Origin: UBA7485 sp050945075
GTDB taxonomy: Bacteria > Bacillota > Clostridia > Eubacteriales > Eubacteriaceae
Direction of reading: 5' to 3'
Assembly: GCA_050945075.1 (NCBI GenBank)
Contig: JBMNSG010000028.1
Coordinates: 1 to 22,646, forward strand
Length of the DNA stretch: 22,646 bases
The notes under the pieces are model-generated. The model was not told the DNA's origin. It saw nothing but the letters and a program-made list of their open reading frames with translations, and did no database searches. A program made the translations under genes and the position numbers. Shown here in pieces: positions 1 to 7,072 of this stretch. Each line of letters starts with the position of its first letter. Within the stretch, counting starts at the first letter, position 1.

Positions 1-69
1 TCCTGATTTGAGGAACAGTCGTTTTCCCGATTCATAAAATACTTTCTTCCGGATTGATTACTACAGTAC

Positions 70-813
70 TTAATAGTAGATTCCGGTAATGATAATAACA
101 AGCAGCATAAATACTGCCTGTGTGAGCTCAATGCTCAGTCCGATGTGGTCTCCGGTGATTCCTCCAAATGCTTTCCTGAAATACGGAATCAGCAGGAGTG
201 ACAGCAGCAGAGCTGCAACAGCTGCTGTTAAAATGACTGTATCATAAAAATATAAAATTGCACTAAACAACAGGATTCCGTACAGTACAGGGATCCATGT
301 TCTGGTCACTGCACTGTAGCCTTTTCCGAGTCCTCCGCCTCCTGCTGCCGGTTCTGACCAGGATACCATCTGAACAGCTGCCGCGCGCCCGATAACCGGA
401 ACGAGGACCAGTGCACTGGTGTAATCACTGATAAACCACTGGAAGCAGACAAACTGACTCAGAATAAGCAGCATCAGCGATACGGCACCATAGGTCCCGA
501 GCCTGCTGTCTTTCATAATCCTGAACATGGTTTCCCGGTCCCGTGCGGAAAACACAGCATCGCCTGTATCTGCAACTCCGTCCAGATGCAGTCCTCCGGT
601 AAACCAGATATAGACCAGAATCACGATGAGCGCGCCCGCCGGCGGATAGCCGATAAACCAGGCCAGCCAGGCACAAAGCCACAGCAGCAGTCCGATCAGG
701 ATCCCGACGATTGGCATCAGGTTCATTGACCTGAAGAATTCATCCTCCGTAACATCCTTAAGATTTACGGGTATACGCGTAAAAAACGATAATGCAATCA
801 GAAATTCTCTCAT
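70..813 (-). CDS. cobS: Adenosylcobinamide-GDP ribazoletransferase (cobalamin synthase)
   Basis: CobS is the membrane enzyme that joins adenosylcobinamide-GDP to alpha-ribazole (phosphate) in the last steps of adenosylcobalamin assembly. The 247-residue protein has the family length. It shows the family signature LHLDGVADTGDA at about residues 75-86, with acidic residues expected to bind the metal, and KDSRLGTYG at about 101-109. The rest is mostly hydrophobic helices, as expected for an integral membrane protein. The N-terminus (MREFLIALSFFTRIPV) matches the usual CobS start, so the start is probably right although no clear ribosome binding site precedes it. It lies just downstream of the HPr terminator, and there is little room for a separate promoter. 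No other cobalamin gene and no cobalamin riboswitch is visible in the window; a partner gene could lie beyond the left edge. Confidence 0.93.
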   Translation of the reverse strand: MREFLIALSFFTRIPVNLKDVTEDEFFRSMNLMPIVGILIGLLLWLCAWLAWFIGYPPAGALIVILVYIWFTGGLHLDGVADTGDAVFSARDRETMFRIMKDSRLGTYGAVSLMLLILSQFVCFQWFISDYTSALVLVPVIGRAAAVQMVSWSEPAAGGGGLGKGYSAVTRTWIPVLYGILLFSAILYFYDTVILTAAVAALLLSLLLIPYFRKAFGGITGDHIGLSIELTQAVFMLLVIIITGIYY

Positions 814-850
814 AGTTTCAGGCTGAGATGACTGTTCTGCAGGTAAACAG

Positions 851-885
851 AAAAAAAAAGTATAATCATACGATCATACTTTTTA
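851..885 (-). terminator. Intrinsic terminator of the HPr gene
   Basis: On the minus strand a 12-base-pair stem (AAAAAGTATGAT pairing with ATTATACTTTTT, with one G-T wobble) encloses a 6-base loop and runs into nine T residues. It lies 14 bases after the HPr stop codon. The A-rich other side could also stop plus-strand transcription. Confidence 0.85.
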
Positions 886-898
886 TACAGTCTTTGTC

Positions 899-1177
899 TC
901 AGGCTTCCGCCTCGATTCCGAACTTACTGTTAATCAGATCGGACAGAGAATCGATTGCTTCCTGTTCGTCGTCGCCATCAGCTTCGAGGATTACTGTATC
1001 TCCCTGCTGAACTGCCAGTATTATGACCCCCATGATGCTCTTTGCATTTGCTTTGACCGCATCTTTGGTGATAGAAATGTCCGAATGAAACCTGCACGCT
1101 GCCCTGACAAATGTAGAAGCCGGTTTTGCATGAAGTCCTGAACGGTTCTGTAGTGTAATCTCTTTCGTGATCAACAC
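899..1177 (-). CDS. ptsH: HPr family phosphocarrier protein
   Basis: HPr carries phosphate from enzyme I to the sugar-specific EIIA proteins of the phosphotransferase system; in Bacillota it is also phosphorylated on a serine by HPr kinase to signal carbon status. The 92-residue protein has the active-site region SGLHAKPAS with His16, and KSIMGV with Ser47, the usual regulatory serine. The residue after the active-site His-Ala is Lys18, where most HPr proteins have Arg, a mild change. The C-terminus is a few residues longer than usual. The gene is preceded by a strong AAGGAGG site, has a near-consensus promoter and its own terminator, and enzyme I is not next to it. A Crh-type paralogue is unlikely because the phospho-acceptor histidine is kept. 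Confidence 0.93.
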   Translation of the reverse strand: MLITKEITLQNRSGLHAKPASTFVRAACRFHSDISITKDAVKANAKSIMGVIILAVQQGDTVILEADGDDEQEAIDSLSDLINSKFGIEAEA

Positions 1178-1209
1178 AAACCTCCTTAATTCATATCTGC
1201 TATTTATAA

Positions 1210-1238
1210 ATTATATAACGATTTCATAAAGTGTGCAA
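1210..1238 (-). promoter_or_regulatory. Promoter of the HPr gene
   Basis: On the minus strand TTGCAC (1233-1238) is followed after exactly 17 bases by TATAAT (1210-1215). This is a near-consensus housekeeping promoter about 33 bases from the HPr start codon. Confidence 0.8.
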
Positions 1239-1281
1239 GCATACTGATTCATCAAAGTCCTGAGGAAAACTTACAGAATCT

Positions 1282-1310
1282 TTCAAAACCGGGACATTAT
1301 CGTATATAAT
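1282..1310 (+). promoter_or_regulatory. Promoter of the DUF1858 gene
   Basis: TTCAAA (1282-1287) and a perfect TATAAT (1305-1310) are separated by 17 bases and lie about 58 bases before the chosen start codon of the DUF1858 gene. It is divergent from the HPr promoter. Confidence 0.65.
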
Positions 1311-1367
1311 AAGAAAAGTAGTATCCGCTTAATGGATACCGACGGTAAAAAGGAATGGAGGATTAAT

Positions 1368-1592
1368 ATGGCAGAACCCAAAGTATTAAAGACAATGTCC
1401 ATTATGGATGTCGCCCAGGGGTATCCGGTTTCAATTCCGGTTTTCCAGGCCTACGGAATGCACTGCCTCGGTTGCATGGCTGCTCAGTTTGAAAATATCG
1501 AACAGGGCTGTCTGGCACATGGCATCGATGCGGACATGCTTGTCCGGTCTATCAACGACGCTATCGATGCAGTTGACGCAACCCAGGAATAA
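1368..1592 (+). CDS. DUF1858 domain-containing small protein
   Basis: This is a 74-residue protein of the DUF1858 type, a small helical domain found alone or fused to other domains in anaerobes. Its biochemical role is not established. The sequence shows the family pattern of a hydrophobic helix ending in a Pro/Val-rich turn and then GMHCLGCMAA, with a CxxC pair that may bind metal or be redox active. The start at 1368 is chosen over the upstream in-frame ATG at 1332 because a GGAGG lies just before it. The gene has its own promoter and ends in a strong terminator, so it is expressed as a single gene, with the aminotransferase-like gene just behind it. Confidence 0.85.
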   Translation: MAEPKVLKTMSIMDVAQGYPVSIPVFQAYGMHCLGCMAAQFENIEQGCLAHGIDADMLVRSINDAIDAVDATQE

Positions 1593-1604
1593 TTTGCAGC
1601 CTCA

Positions 1605-1640
1605 GACAGGATTCAGCTTCTGAATGCTGTCTTTTCTTTT
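1605..1640 (+). terminator. Intrinsic terminator between the DUF1858 and aminotransferase-like genes
   Basis: A 12-base-pair stem (GACAG and ATTCAG on the left, CTGAAT and CTGTC on the right, with one G-G mismatch) with a CTT loop is followed by TTTTCTTTTT. The T tract ends four bases before the next gene's first possible start codon, which is unusual. Confidence 0.85.
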
Positions 1641-1643
1641 TAT

Positions 1644-2849
1644 GTGGATATTATGAACCAACGAATTAAAGCAATGGACGAACATATAGGTGAACTGTTT
1701 CCCGGACTGCATATAATATCGGGTTCCGGATCGACACTGACATCTTCCGATGGTGAGGAGTACCTGAGTTTCTTTACGGACAGTCTCAGATGGCTCTGCG
1801 GTTATGACAATGCGCGCCTGAATGAACGACTGAATGGTTTGATCACCAGAGCCTCTTCAAATGAACTGACACCTGGAGATATTACCGACAAGCTGGCAGA
1901 TCAGCTTTTAAGTCATACTCCCGGTTTATCGAGCGCCGCATTTACTGAAAATGATATATACGCAGAGCTGGCCCCGCTGCTGGAAAACGGTGAAAAGAAG
2001 CTGTTTCTGGTTATCGGCACAATGGACCCGAACATCCCTGAACAGTACAAGTCCCGCTTTATTGACTACCGGCAGGCAGCTGCCAAAGAAGATCCGGGTG
2101 AACAGTTCACAGCTGTTCTCTCGCAGAAAACACTGCAGAAGGTATTCAAGCGCTATAAAGGACGTCTGGCTGGTGTTATTCTAACCATCGAGCAACCGGC
2201 TGCAGCCAATTTTATTGCCAGTGAAAGTGCCCTGCTGGTACAGAAGCATGCACGCCGTGCCAGAGTACCGTTCATTCTTGATGAACGCAGCACCTCACCT
2301 TACCGTACCGGAACCTTTTTCGCGTCCAGCCAGTTTTCACTGGAGCCTGACATCATCACTGGCGGCGGAAGACTCTATGGAAACAGGCGTCTGTATTTCG
2401 CGCTGATGACAAGAAAATACGCAAAGAAAAAGCTGAAGCCCCTTACCGGAATCCCCCAGTCAAAAACGCTGGCCAACTGTCTGATGCTTACCGCCATTAT
2501 TTCCGAACTGGAAACAATGGAGCTCCCCAGACGAATCACTGAACTCAATCACCGGCTGGTCTGTAAGCTCCGGGCCCTGGAAGCAAATTCCGGCGGTCAT
2601 TTCACTTATCGTTCATTCGGATCACTGTTCTACCTGAACCTGAAACAGAACGCGCTGGCCAAACGTACCTATGAGTACCTGTTTGATGAAAAAATCCTGC
2701 TGGAACCGGATGCCAGTGCCAGAGAATGCCTGATTATTGCGCCTCCCCTCACCTTTTCCGGTTTTGATATTGACAGTCTGATTGACGCGCTTGACGACTT
2801 CTTTAAAAACGGAATCCGGCTGCCATCCAAAAGGCCTCATCAGCTGTAA
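1644..2849 (+). CDS. Class III aminotransferase-like protein lacking the catalytic lysine
   Basis: The 401-residue protein follows the layout of PLP-dependent class III aminotransferases: an N-terminal SSDGEEYLSFF segment (about 34-44) like the family's DGxxYLDF, ILDERSTSPYRTG (about 211-223) like the DEVQTGxGRTG motif, PDIIT (235-239), and a C-terminal LLEP...LIIAPPLT stretch. Asp213 would contact the PLP ring. The lysine that normally binds PLP, seven residues into the PDIVTLGK motif, is replaced: here the segment reads PDIITGGGRLYG, with Gly242 at that place. The Ser-Gly-Ser/Thr phosphate-binding segment near residue 100 is not recognisable either. It may be a non-catalytic or reassigned fold member. 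The start may be GTG at 1644 or ATG at 1653; neither has a clear ribosome binding site, and a terminator ends directly upstream. Family is fairly sure; function unknown. Confidence 0.75.
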   Translation: MDIMNQRIKAMDEHIGELFPGLHIISGSGSTLTSSDGEEYLSFFTDSLRWLCGYDNARLNERLNGLITRASSNELTPGDITDKLADQLLSHTPGLSSAAFTENDIYAELAPLLENGEKKLFLVIGTMDPNIPEQYKSRFIDYRQAAAKEDPGEQFTAVLSQKTLQKVFKRYKGRLAGVILTIEQPAAANFIASESALLVQKHARRARVPFILDERSTSPYRTGTFFASSQFSLEPDIITGGGRLYGNRRLYFALMTRKYAKKKLKPLTGIPQSKTLANCLMLTAIISELETMELPRRITELNHRLVCKLRALEANSGGHFTYRSFGSLFYLNLKQNALAKRTYEYLFDEKILLEPDASARECLIIAPPLTFSGFDIDSLIDALDDFFKNGIRLPSKRPHQL

Positions 2850-2965
2850 GATCTAAATTACAAACTGTCTGACCCGGACAAATCCGCAGATGTGATCAAT
2901 CATCCGCCAGCTGAAAAGACATACAATTGCAGGCCGTATTCAAAACAAAACGATCTGCACAACAT

Positions 2966-3010
2966 AAAAAGACCACACAAAAGGTTTGAGCCTTCTGTGT
3001 GGTCTTTTAT
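2966..3010. terminator. Bidirectional terminator between the aminotransferase-like gene and nifJ
   Basis: A long stem (AAAAAGACCACACA and AAGG on the left, CCTT and TGTGTGGTCTTTT on the right) surrounds a short loop. It has T-runs when read in either direction, so it can end both the plus-strand gene that stops at 2849 and the minus-strand nifJ gene that stops at 3109. Confidence 0.88.
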
Positions 3011-3108
3011 ATTGCCCCGCCTGAAGAATGTCGGTCAGAGAACTGCTTGAGCAGCTCTCATGACAAACACTCTCCTCGCGAGGTCTTTTTATCTTTTTGA
3101 ATCAGCGA

Positions 3109-6100
3109 TTAAGCTTCTTCCTTTGCCAGTTTTACATAGCCTTCATAACGGGCTTCTGCGTTCTTCTGAGTCTGGTCATACAGGGACTGTGCAACATCCG
3201 GAGCAACCTTCTTCAGTGAAGTATAACGGACTTCTGTGCCGATGAAATCCTGGAACTTGTCGAAGTCAGGCTTCTTGGAATCCAGAACGAACGGATTCTT
3301 GCCTTCTTCAGCCAGCAGCGGATTGTAATGCCACAGATGCCAGTAACCGCATTCTACAGCCTTGGCTTCGTGTTCCTGAGTCTTGCTCATGCCGCCGCGG
3401 ATACCATGGTTGATACACGGAGCATAGCCGATGATCAGGGACGGACCCGGATAAGCTTCTGCTTCTTTCAGAACCTTCATGTACTGGTTCTTGTCGGCGC
3501 CCATAGCAACCTGAGCTACATAAACGTAACCGTAGGTAGCAGCCATCATGCCGAGATCCTTCTTCTTGATACGTTCTCCGCCTGCAGCGAACTGTGCAAC
3601 TGCAGCGACAGGAGTAGCCTTGGAGGCCTGTCCGCCTGTGTTGGAGTAAACTTCGGTATCAACACAGAAGACGTTGATGTCCTGCTTGGAAGCGAGAACC
3701 TGATCAAGTCCGCCGTAACCGATATCGTAAGCCCATCCGTCACCGCCGAATGACCATACTGATCTCTTGATGAAGAAGTCTTCGTTGTCTTTGACAAACT
3801 GGAGCTTGCGTCCCAGTTCCTGGCTGTCAGCTTCGTAGTCTGCAAGAGCTTCTGACAGAGCTGCAGCTGCCTTCTTGGAGCCTTCAGCGTCGTCTTTGTT
3901 CTTGATCCAGTCTGTGCAAGCCTTGGCAACATTCTTCGGAGCAGCTTCTGCGATCTGTTCGAGGTAGCTAGCCAGTGTGTTTCTCATCTTGGTAACACCC
4001 TGCAGCATACCAAATCCGTATTCAGCAGCATCTTCGAAGAGTGAGTTAGCCCATGACGGACCCTTGCCTTCGTCGTTGGTGCAGTACGGCATTGACGGAC
4101 ATGAAGCACCCCAGATAGAAGTACAGCCTGTTGCATTGGCAACCATCATGCGGTCACCATACAGCTGGGTAATGGTCTTGATATACGGAGTTTCGCCGCA
4201 GCCTGCGCAGGCACCGGAGAATTCAAGCAGCGGTTTCTGGAACTGGCTGCCCTTGACTGTATATTTGTTCATCAGTTCCTTCTTCGGTTTTGCGCTCATA
4301 GCGACATCCCAAAGCGGAATCTGTTTTTCCTGTGTATGGATAGGCTTCATTTCGAGAGCCTTGGTCTTTGCCGGACATTCTGCCTGACAGTTTCCGCAGC
4401 CAGTACAGTCGAGTGTGTCGACCTGGATACGATATTTGAGGCCTTCGAATGCTTTTCCGCCTGTAGCCTTCAGTGTTACGAAATCTTCCGGAGCTGCAGC
4501 AGCTTCTTCTTCAGTCATAACGACCGGACGAATAGCAGCGTGCGGGCAGACGAATGAACATCTGTTACACTGGATACAGTTTTCAGGAATCCATTCAGGT
4601 ACATTAACAGCGATGCCACGTTTTTCGTAAGCAGCTGTACCTGACGGGAATGTACCATCTTCGATGCCTGTGAATGCAGATACCGGAACTGTGTTTCCGT
4701 TGAATGCATCGACCGGTTCGAGGACTTCTTTGATGAATTTCGGTACTTCTTTTTCTTCGACAGGAGCATCTTCTGCTGTCTTCCAGCTTTCCGGAACGTC
4801 GATCTTGATGAGCTTGGTCGGGTCGATACCTGCATCGACTGCCTTGTAGTTCATTTCTACGATCTTATCGCCCTTGAGGCCGTAAGTCTTTTTGATGCTG
4901 GCTTTCGAATATTCAACAGCTTTTTCGATCGGGATGATGTCAGCCAGTTTGAAGAAAGCTGCCTGCATGATCATGTTGGTACGACGGCCAAGGCCGATTT
5001 CCGCTGCGATCTTAGTAGCGTTGATGGTGTAGAATTCGATGTCGTTGTTGGCAATTTCGCGTTTGAACTTAGCCGGCAGAACCTTTTCCAGTTCTTCAGG
5101 AGTCCAGACGGTATTCATCAGGAATTTGCCGCCCTTGCGGATGTTGCCGAGCATATCATATTTGTAGACATAGCTTTCTGTTGAACAGGAAACAAAGTCA
5201 GGAGATACGATCAGGTACGGGCTGTTGATCGGATTCGGTCCGAATCTCAGGTTGGATACTGTGATCCCGCCGGATTTCTTGGAGTCATAATCGAAATAAC
5301 CCTGTGCATACAGATCAGTGTGGTCACCGATGATCTTGATCGCGTTCTTGTTCGCACCGACTGTACCATCAGAGCCGAGTCCCCAGAACTTGCAGGAAAC
5401 TGTTCCTTCCGGTTCGCAGACGAGATTTTCTGCGATCAGGTTGGTGTGGGTAACGTCATCGTTGATACCGATGGTGAAGTGATCCTTCGGTTCTGCGACA
5501 TACATATTGTCGAAGACAGCCTTGATCTGGCCCGGTGTTGTATCCTTGGATGACAGACCGTAAATGCCTGCGAAAATCTGCGGAGCATTTTCCTGCATGA
5601 AGAATGCAGACTTGACATCCAGTGCCAGCGGCTGGTCATTAGCGCCCTGTTCCAGTGTTCTGTCCAGAACTGTAATTCTCTTGACAGTTGACGGGATAGC
5701 GTCGAAGAGATATTCGTTAACGAAAGGTCTGTAAAGATGAACTTTGACAACACCGACAGCCTTGCCTTCGTTCGCTCTCATGTAGTCAATAACCTGATCG
5801 ATTGTATCAGTTACCGAACCCATTGCTACGATGATGTTTTCCGCATTCGGATCGCCATAGTAGTTGAAAGGATGGTATTCTCTGCCTGTTACAGCTGAGA
5901 TTTCGTCGAGGTATTTGACAACAGTCTTCGGAACTTCTTCGTAGAACGGATTGGAAGCTACACGAGCCTGGAAGAATACGTCCGGATTCTGAGCTGTCCC
6001 TCTGATAACCGGATGTTCCGGATTAAGAGCTCTGTCTCTGAAGTCCTGGATTGCTTTCCAGTCAACCATCTTCTTGTAGTCTTCATAGTCCATGACTTCG

Positions 6101-6651
6101 ACTTTCTGGATTTCATGTGAAGTTCTGAAACCGTCGAAGAAATGTACGAATGGTACTCTGGATTCAATAGCAGCAAGATGTGCTACGCCGCCCAGATCCA
6201 TGACTTCCTGTACGGAACCGGAAGCCAGCATTGCGAAGCCTGTGCCTCTGCATGCATAGACGTCCTGATGGTCGCCGAAGATTGAAAGTGCGTGGGATGC
6301 CAGTGTACGAGCCGCAACGTGGAAAACGCCCGGAAGGAGTTCGCCTGCGATCTTGTACATGTTCGGGATCATGAGAAGAAGACCCTGAGAAGCTGTGAAA
6401 GTTGTTGTGAGCGAACCAGCCTGGAGTGAACCATGGGTGGTTGCTGCAGCACCTGCTTCAGACTGCATTTCAGCAACTCTGACGGTTTCGTCAAAGATGT
6501 TTTTACGGCCTGCAACAGACCATGCGTCAACGCATTCAGCCATCGGTGAAGACGGTGTAATAGGATAGATACCGGCTACTTCGGTAAAGGCATAAGCCGC
6601 ATGTGCGGCGGCAGTGTTACCATCCATAGTCTGGAATGTTTTGGACATCAA
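3109..6651 (-). CDS. nifJ: Pyruvate:ferredoxin (flavodoxin) oxidoreductase
   Basis: This enzyme oxidises pyruvate with CoA to acetyl-CoA and CO2 and passes electrons to ferredoxin or flavodoxin; it is central in fermentative anaerobes. The 1180-residue single chain matches the homodimeric form. Order of parts: N-terminal pyruvate-binding domain with YPITPSSPMAE (about 30-40); a CoA-binding and gamma-type middle; two [4Fe-4S] motifs, CIQCNRCSFVCP near 691 and CTGCGNCQAECP near 748; then the TPP domain with CAGCGE near 815 (ligands of the cluster nearest TPP) and DTEVYSNTGGQ near 998 for Mg-TPP. No key residue appears to be missing. The start has a strong AAGGAGG site and an extended -10 promoter 47 bases upstream. 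It is a single gene between its own promoter and a terminator. Confidence 0.97.
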   Translation of the reverse strand: MMSKTFQTMDGNTAAAHAAYAFTEVAGIYPITPSSPMAECVDAWSVAGRKNIFDETVRVAEMQSEAGAAATTHGSLQAGSLTTTFTASQGLLLMIPNMYKIAGELLPGVFHVAARTLASHALSIFGDHQDVYACRGTGFAMLASGSVQEVMDLGGVAHLAAIESRVPFVHFFDGFRTSHEIQKVEVMDYEDYKKMVDWKAIQDFRDRALNPEHPVIRGTAQNPDVFFQARVASNPFYEEVPKTVVKYLDEISAVTGREYHPFNYYGDPNAENIIVAMGSVTDTIDQVIDYMRANEGKAVGVVKVHLYRPFVNEYLFDAIPSTVKRITVLDRTLEQGANDQPLALDVKSAFFMQENAPQIFAGIYGLSSKDTTPGQIKAVFDNMYVAEPKDHFTIGINDDVTHTNLIAENLVCEPEGTVSCKFWGLGSDGTVGANKNAIKIIGDHTDLYAQGYFDYDSKKSGGITVSNLRFGPNPINSPYLIVSPDFVSCSTESYVYKYDMLGNIRKGGKFLMNTVWTPEELEKVLPAKFKREIANNDIEFYTINATKIAAEIGLGRRTNMIMQAAFFKLADIIPIEKAVEYSKASIKKTYGLKGDKIVEMNYKAVDAGIDPTKLIKIDVPESWKTAEDAPVEEKEVPKFIKEVLEPVDAFNGNTVPVSAFTGIEDGTFPSGTAAYEKRGIAVNVPEWIPENCIQCNRCSFVCPHAAIRPVVMTEEEAAAAPEDFVTLKATGGKAFEGLKYRIQVDTLDCTGCGNCQAECPAKTKALEMKPIHTQEKQIPLWDVAMSAKPKKELMNKYTVKGSQFQKPLLEFSGACAGCGETPYIKTITQLYGDRMMVANATGCTSIWGASCPSMPYCTNDEGKGPSWANSLFEDAAEYGFGMLQGVTKMRNTLASYLEQIAEAAPKNVAKACTDWIKNKDDAEGSKKAAAALSEALADYEADSQELGRKLQFVKDNEDFFIKRSVWSFGGDGWAYDIGYGGLDQVLASKQDINVFCVDTEVYSNTGGQASKATPVAAVAQFAAGGERIKKKDLGMMAATYGYVYVAQVAMGADKNQYMKVLKEAEAYPGPSLIIGYAPCINHGIRGGMSKTQEHEAKAVECGYWHLWHYNPLLAEEGKNPFVLDSKKPDFDKFQDFIGTEVRYTSLKKVAPDVAQSLYDQTQKNAEARYEGYVKLAKEEA

Positions 6652-6697
6652 TAATCCTCCTTACAGATTATTCAGTATGATTGTTTTAAACATAACA

Positions 6698-6706
6698 ATT
6701 ATACCA
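6698..6706 (-). promoter_or_regulatory. Extended -10 promoter of nifJ
   Basis: Read on the minus strand the element is TGGTATAAT, a perfect TATAAT with the TGn extension. It lies in an AT-rich stretch 47 bases before the nifJ start codon. No good -35 box is seen at 16-18 bases, which is usual for extended -10 promoters. Confidence 0.65.
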
Positions 6707-6858
6707 TTAAAAATAATTCTAACATCATTATTTTACCCTCGCCCGATAAATATCTGTTCCGAGTTATCAGGCAGCGGCAGCCAGTGTAAACATTTTAATC
6801 GATAAAAGCGAAAATTCACCTCATTATGCTTATTGAATGCAGTCAGACAACTGATCCG

Positions 6859-7034
6859 TATAAAAGGTCTGTGCGACAGGGACCTGCTGACAGAGAGGAG
6901 TAGCTGTCTCCTTTATCCTGTCCGGCCTGTCCTGAAAACCAGGCGGCCGGTCCGATCAAATCGGATTAAGTCTGTCCTGGAAAACCAAATGGGCGTATAT
7001 AGACATGTCAAAACTATTGGTCGGACCTATTATA
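6859..7034 (-). ncRNA. Structured block: candidate small RNA (or small inverted-repeat element)
   Basis: This part of the 421-base gap between the phosphotransferase gene and nifJ has no credible reading frame but is dense in structure. Hairpins: CCGGCC/GGCCGG plus CCTG/CAGG (6922-6950), TCCGAT/ATCGGA (6951-6965) and AGGAG/CTCCT (6896-6912). The two ends are complementary (AGGTC at 6865-6869 and GACCT at 7024-7028), so a minus-strand transcript could fold into a rod with closed ends. Read on the minus strand, TATAAT (7029-7034) precedes the 5' end, and four T residues follow the 3' end. TATAA(A/T)AGGTC occurs at both ends in inverted orientation, so a small mobile inverted-repeat element is an alternative. 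The layout recalls 6S RNA, but this is only a resemblance by eye. Confidence 0.35.
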
Positions 7035-7072
7035 CATCATTTTTGTTGTAACGGTTTAATTTTCGCCAAAAT

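Noticed and set aside
1..69. Sequence left of cobS
   Set aside because: No gene, hairpin or promoter that I can support; too short to judge at the window edge.
2850..2965. Gap after the aminotransferase-like gene
   Set aside because: No reading frame with a start signal and no clear structure before the terminator at 2966.
3074..3098. CCTCGCGAGG followed by a T-rich tract on the plus strand, terminator-like
   Set aside because: The palindrome leaves only three or four stem pairs with a normal loop, and no plus-strand gene needs it because the strong terminator at 2966-3010 already follows the aminotransferase-like gene.
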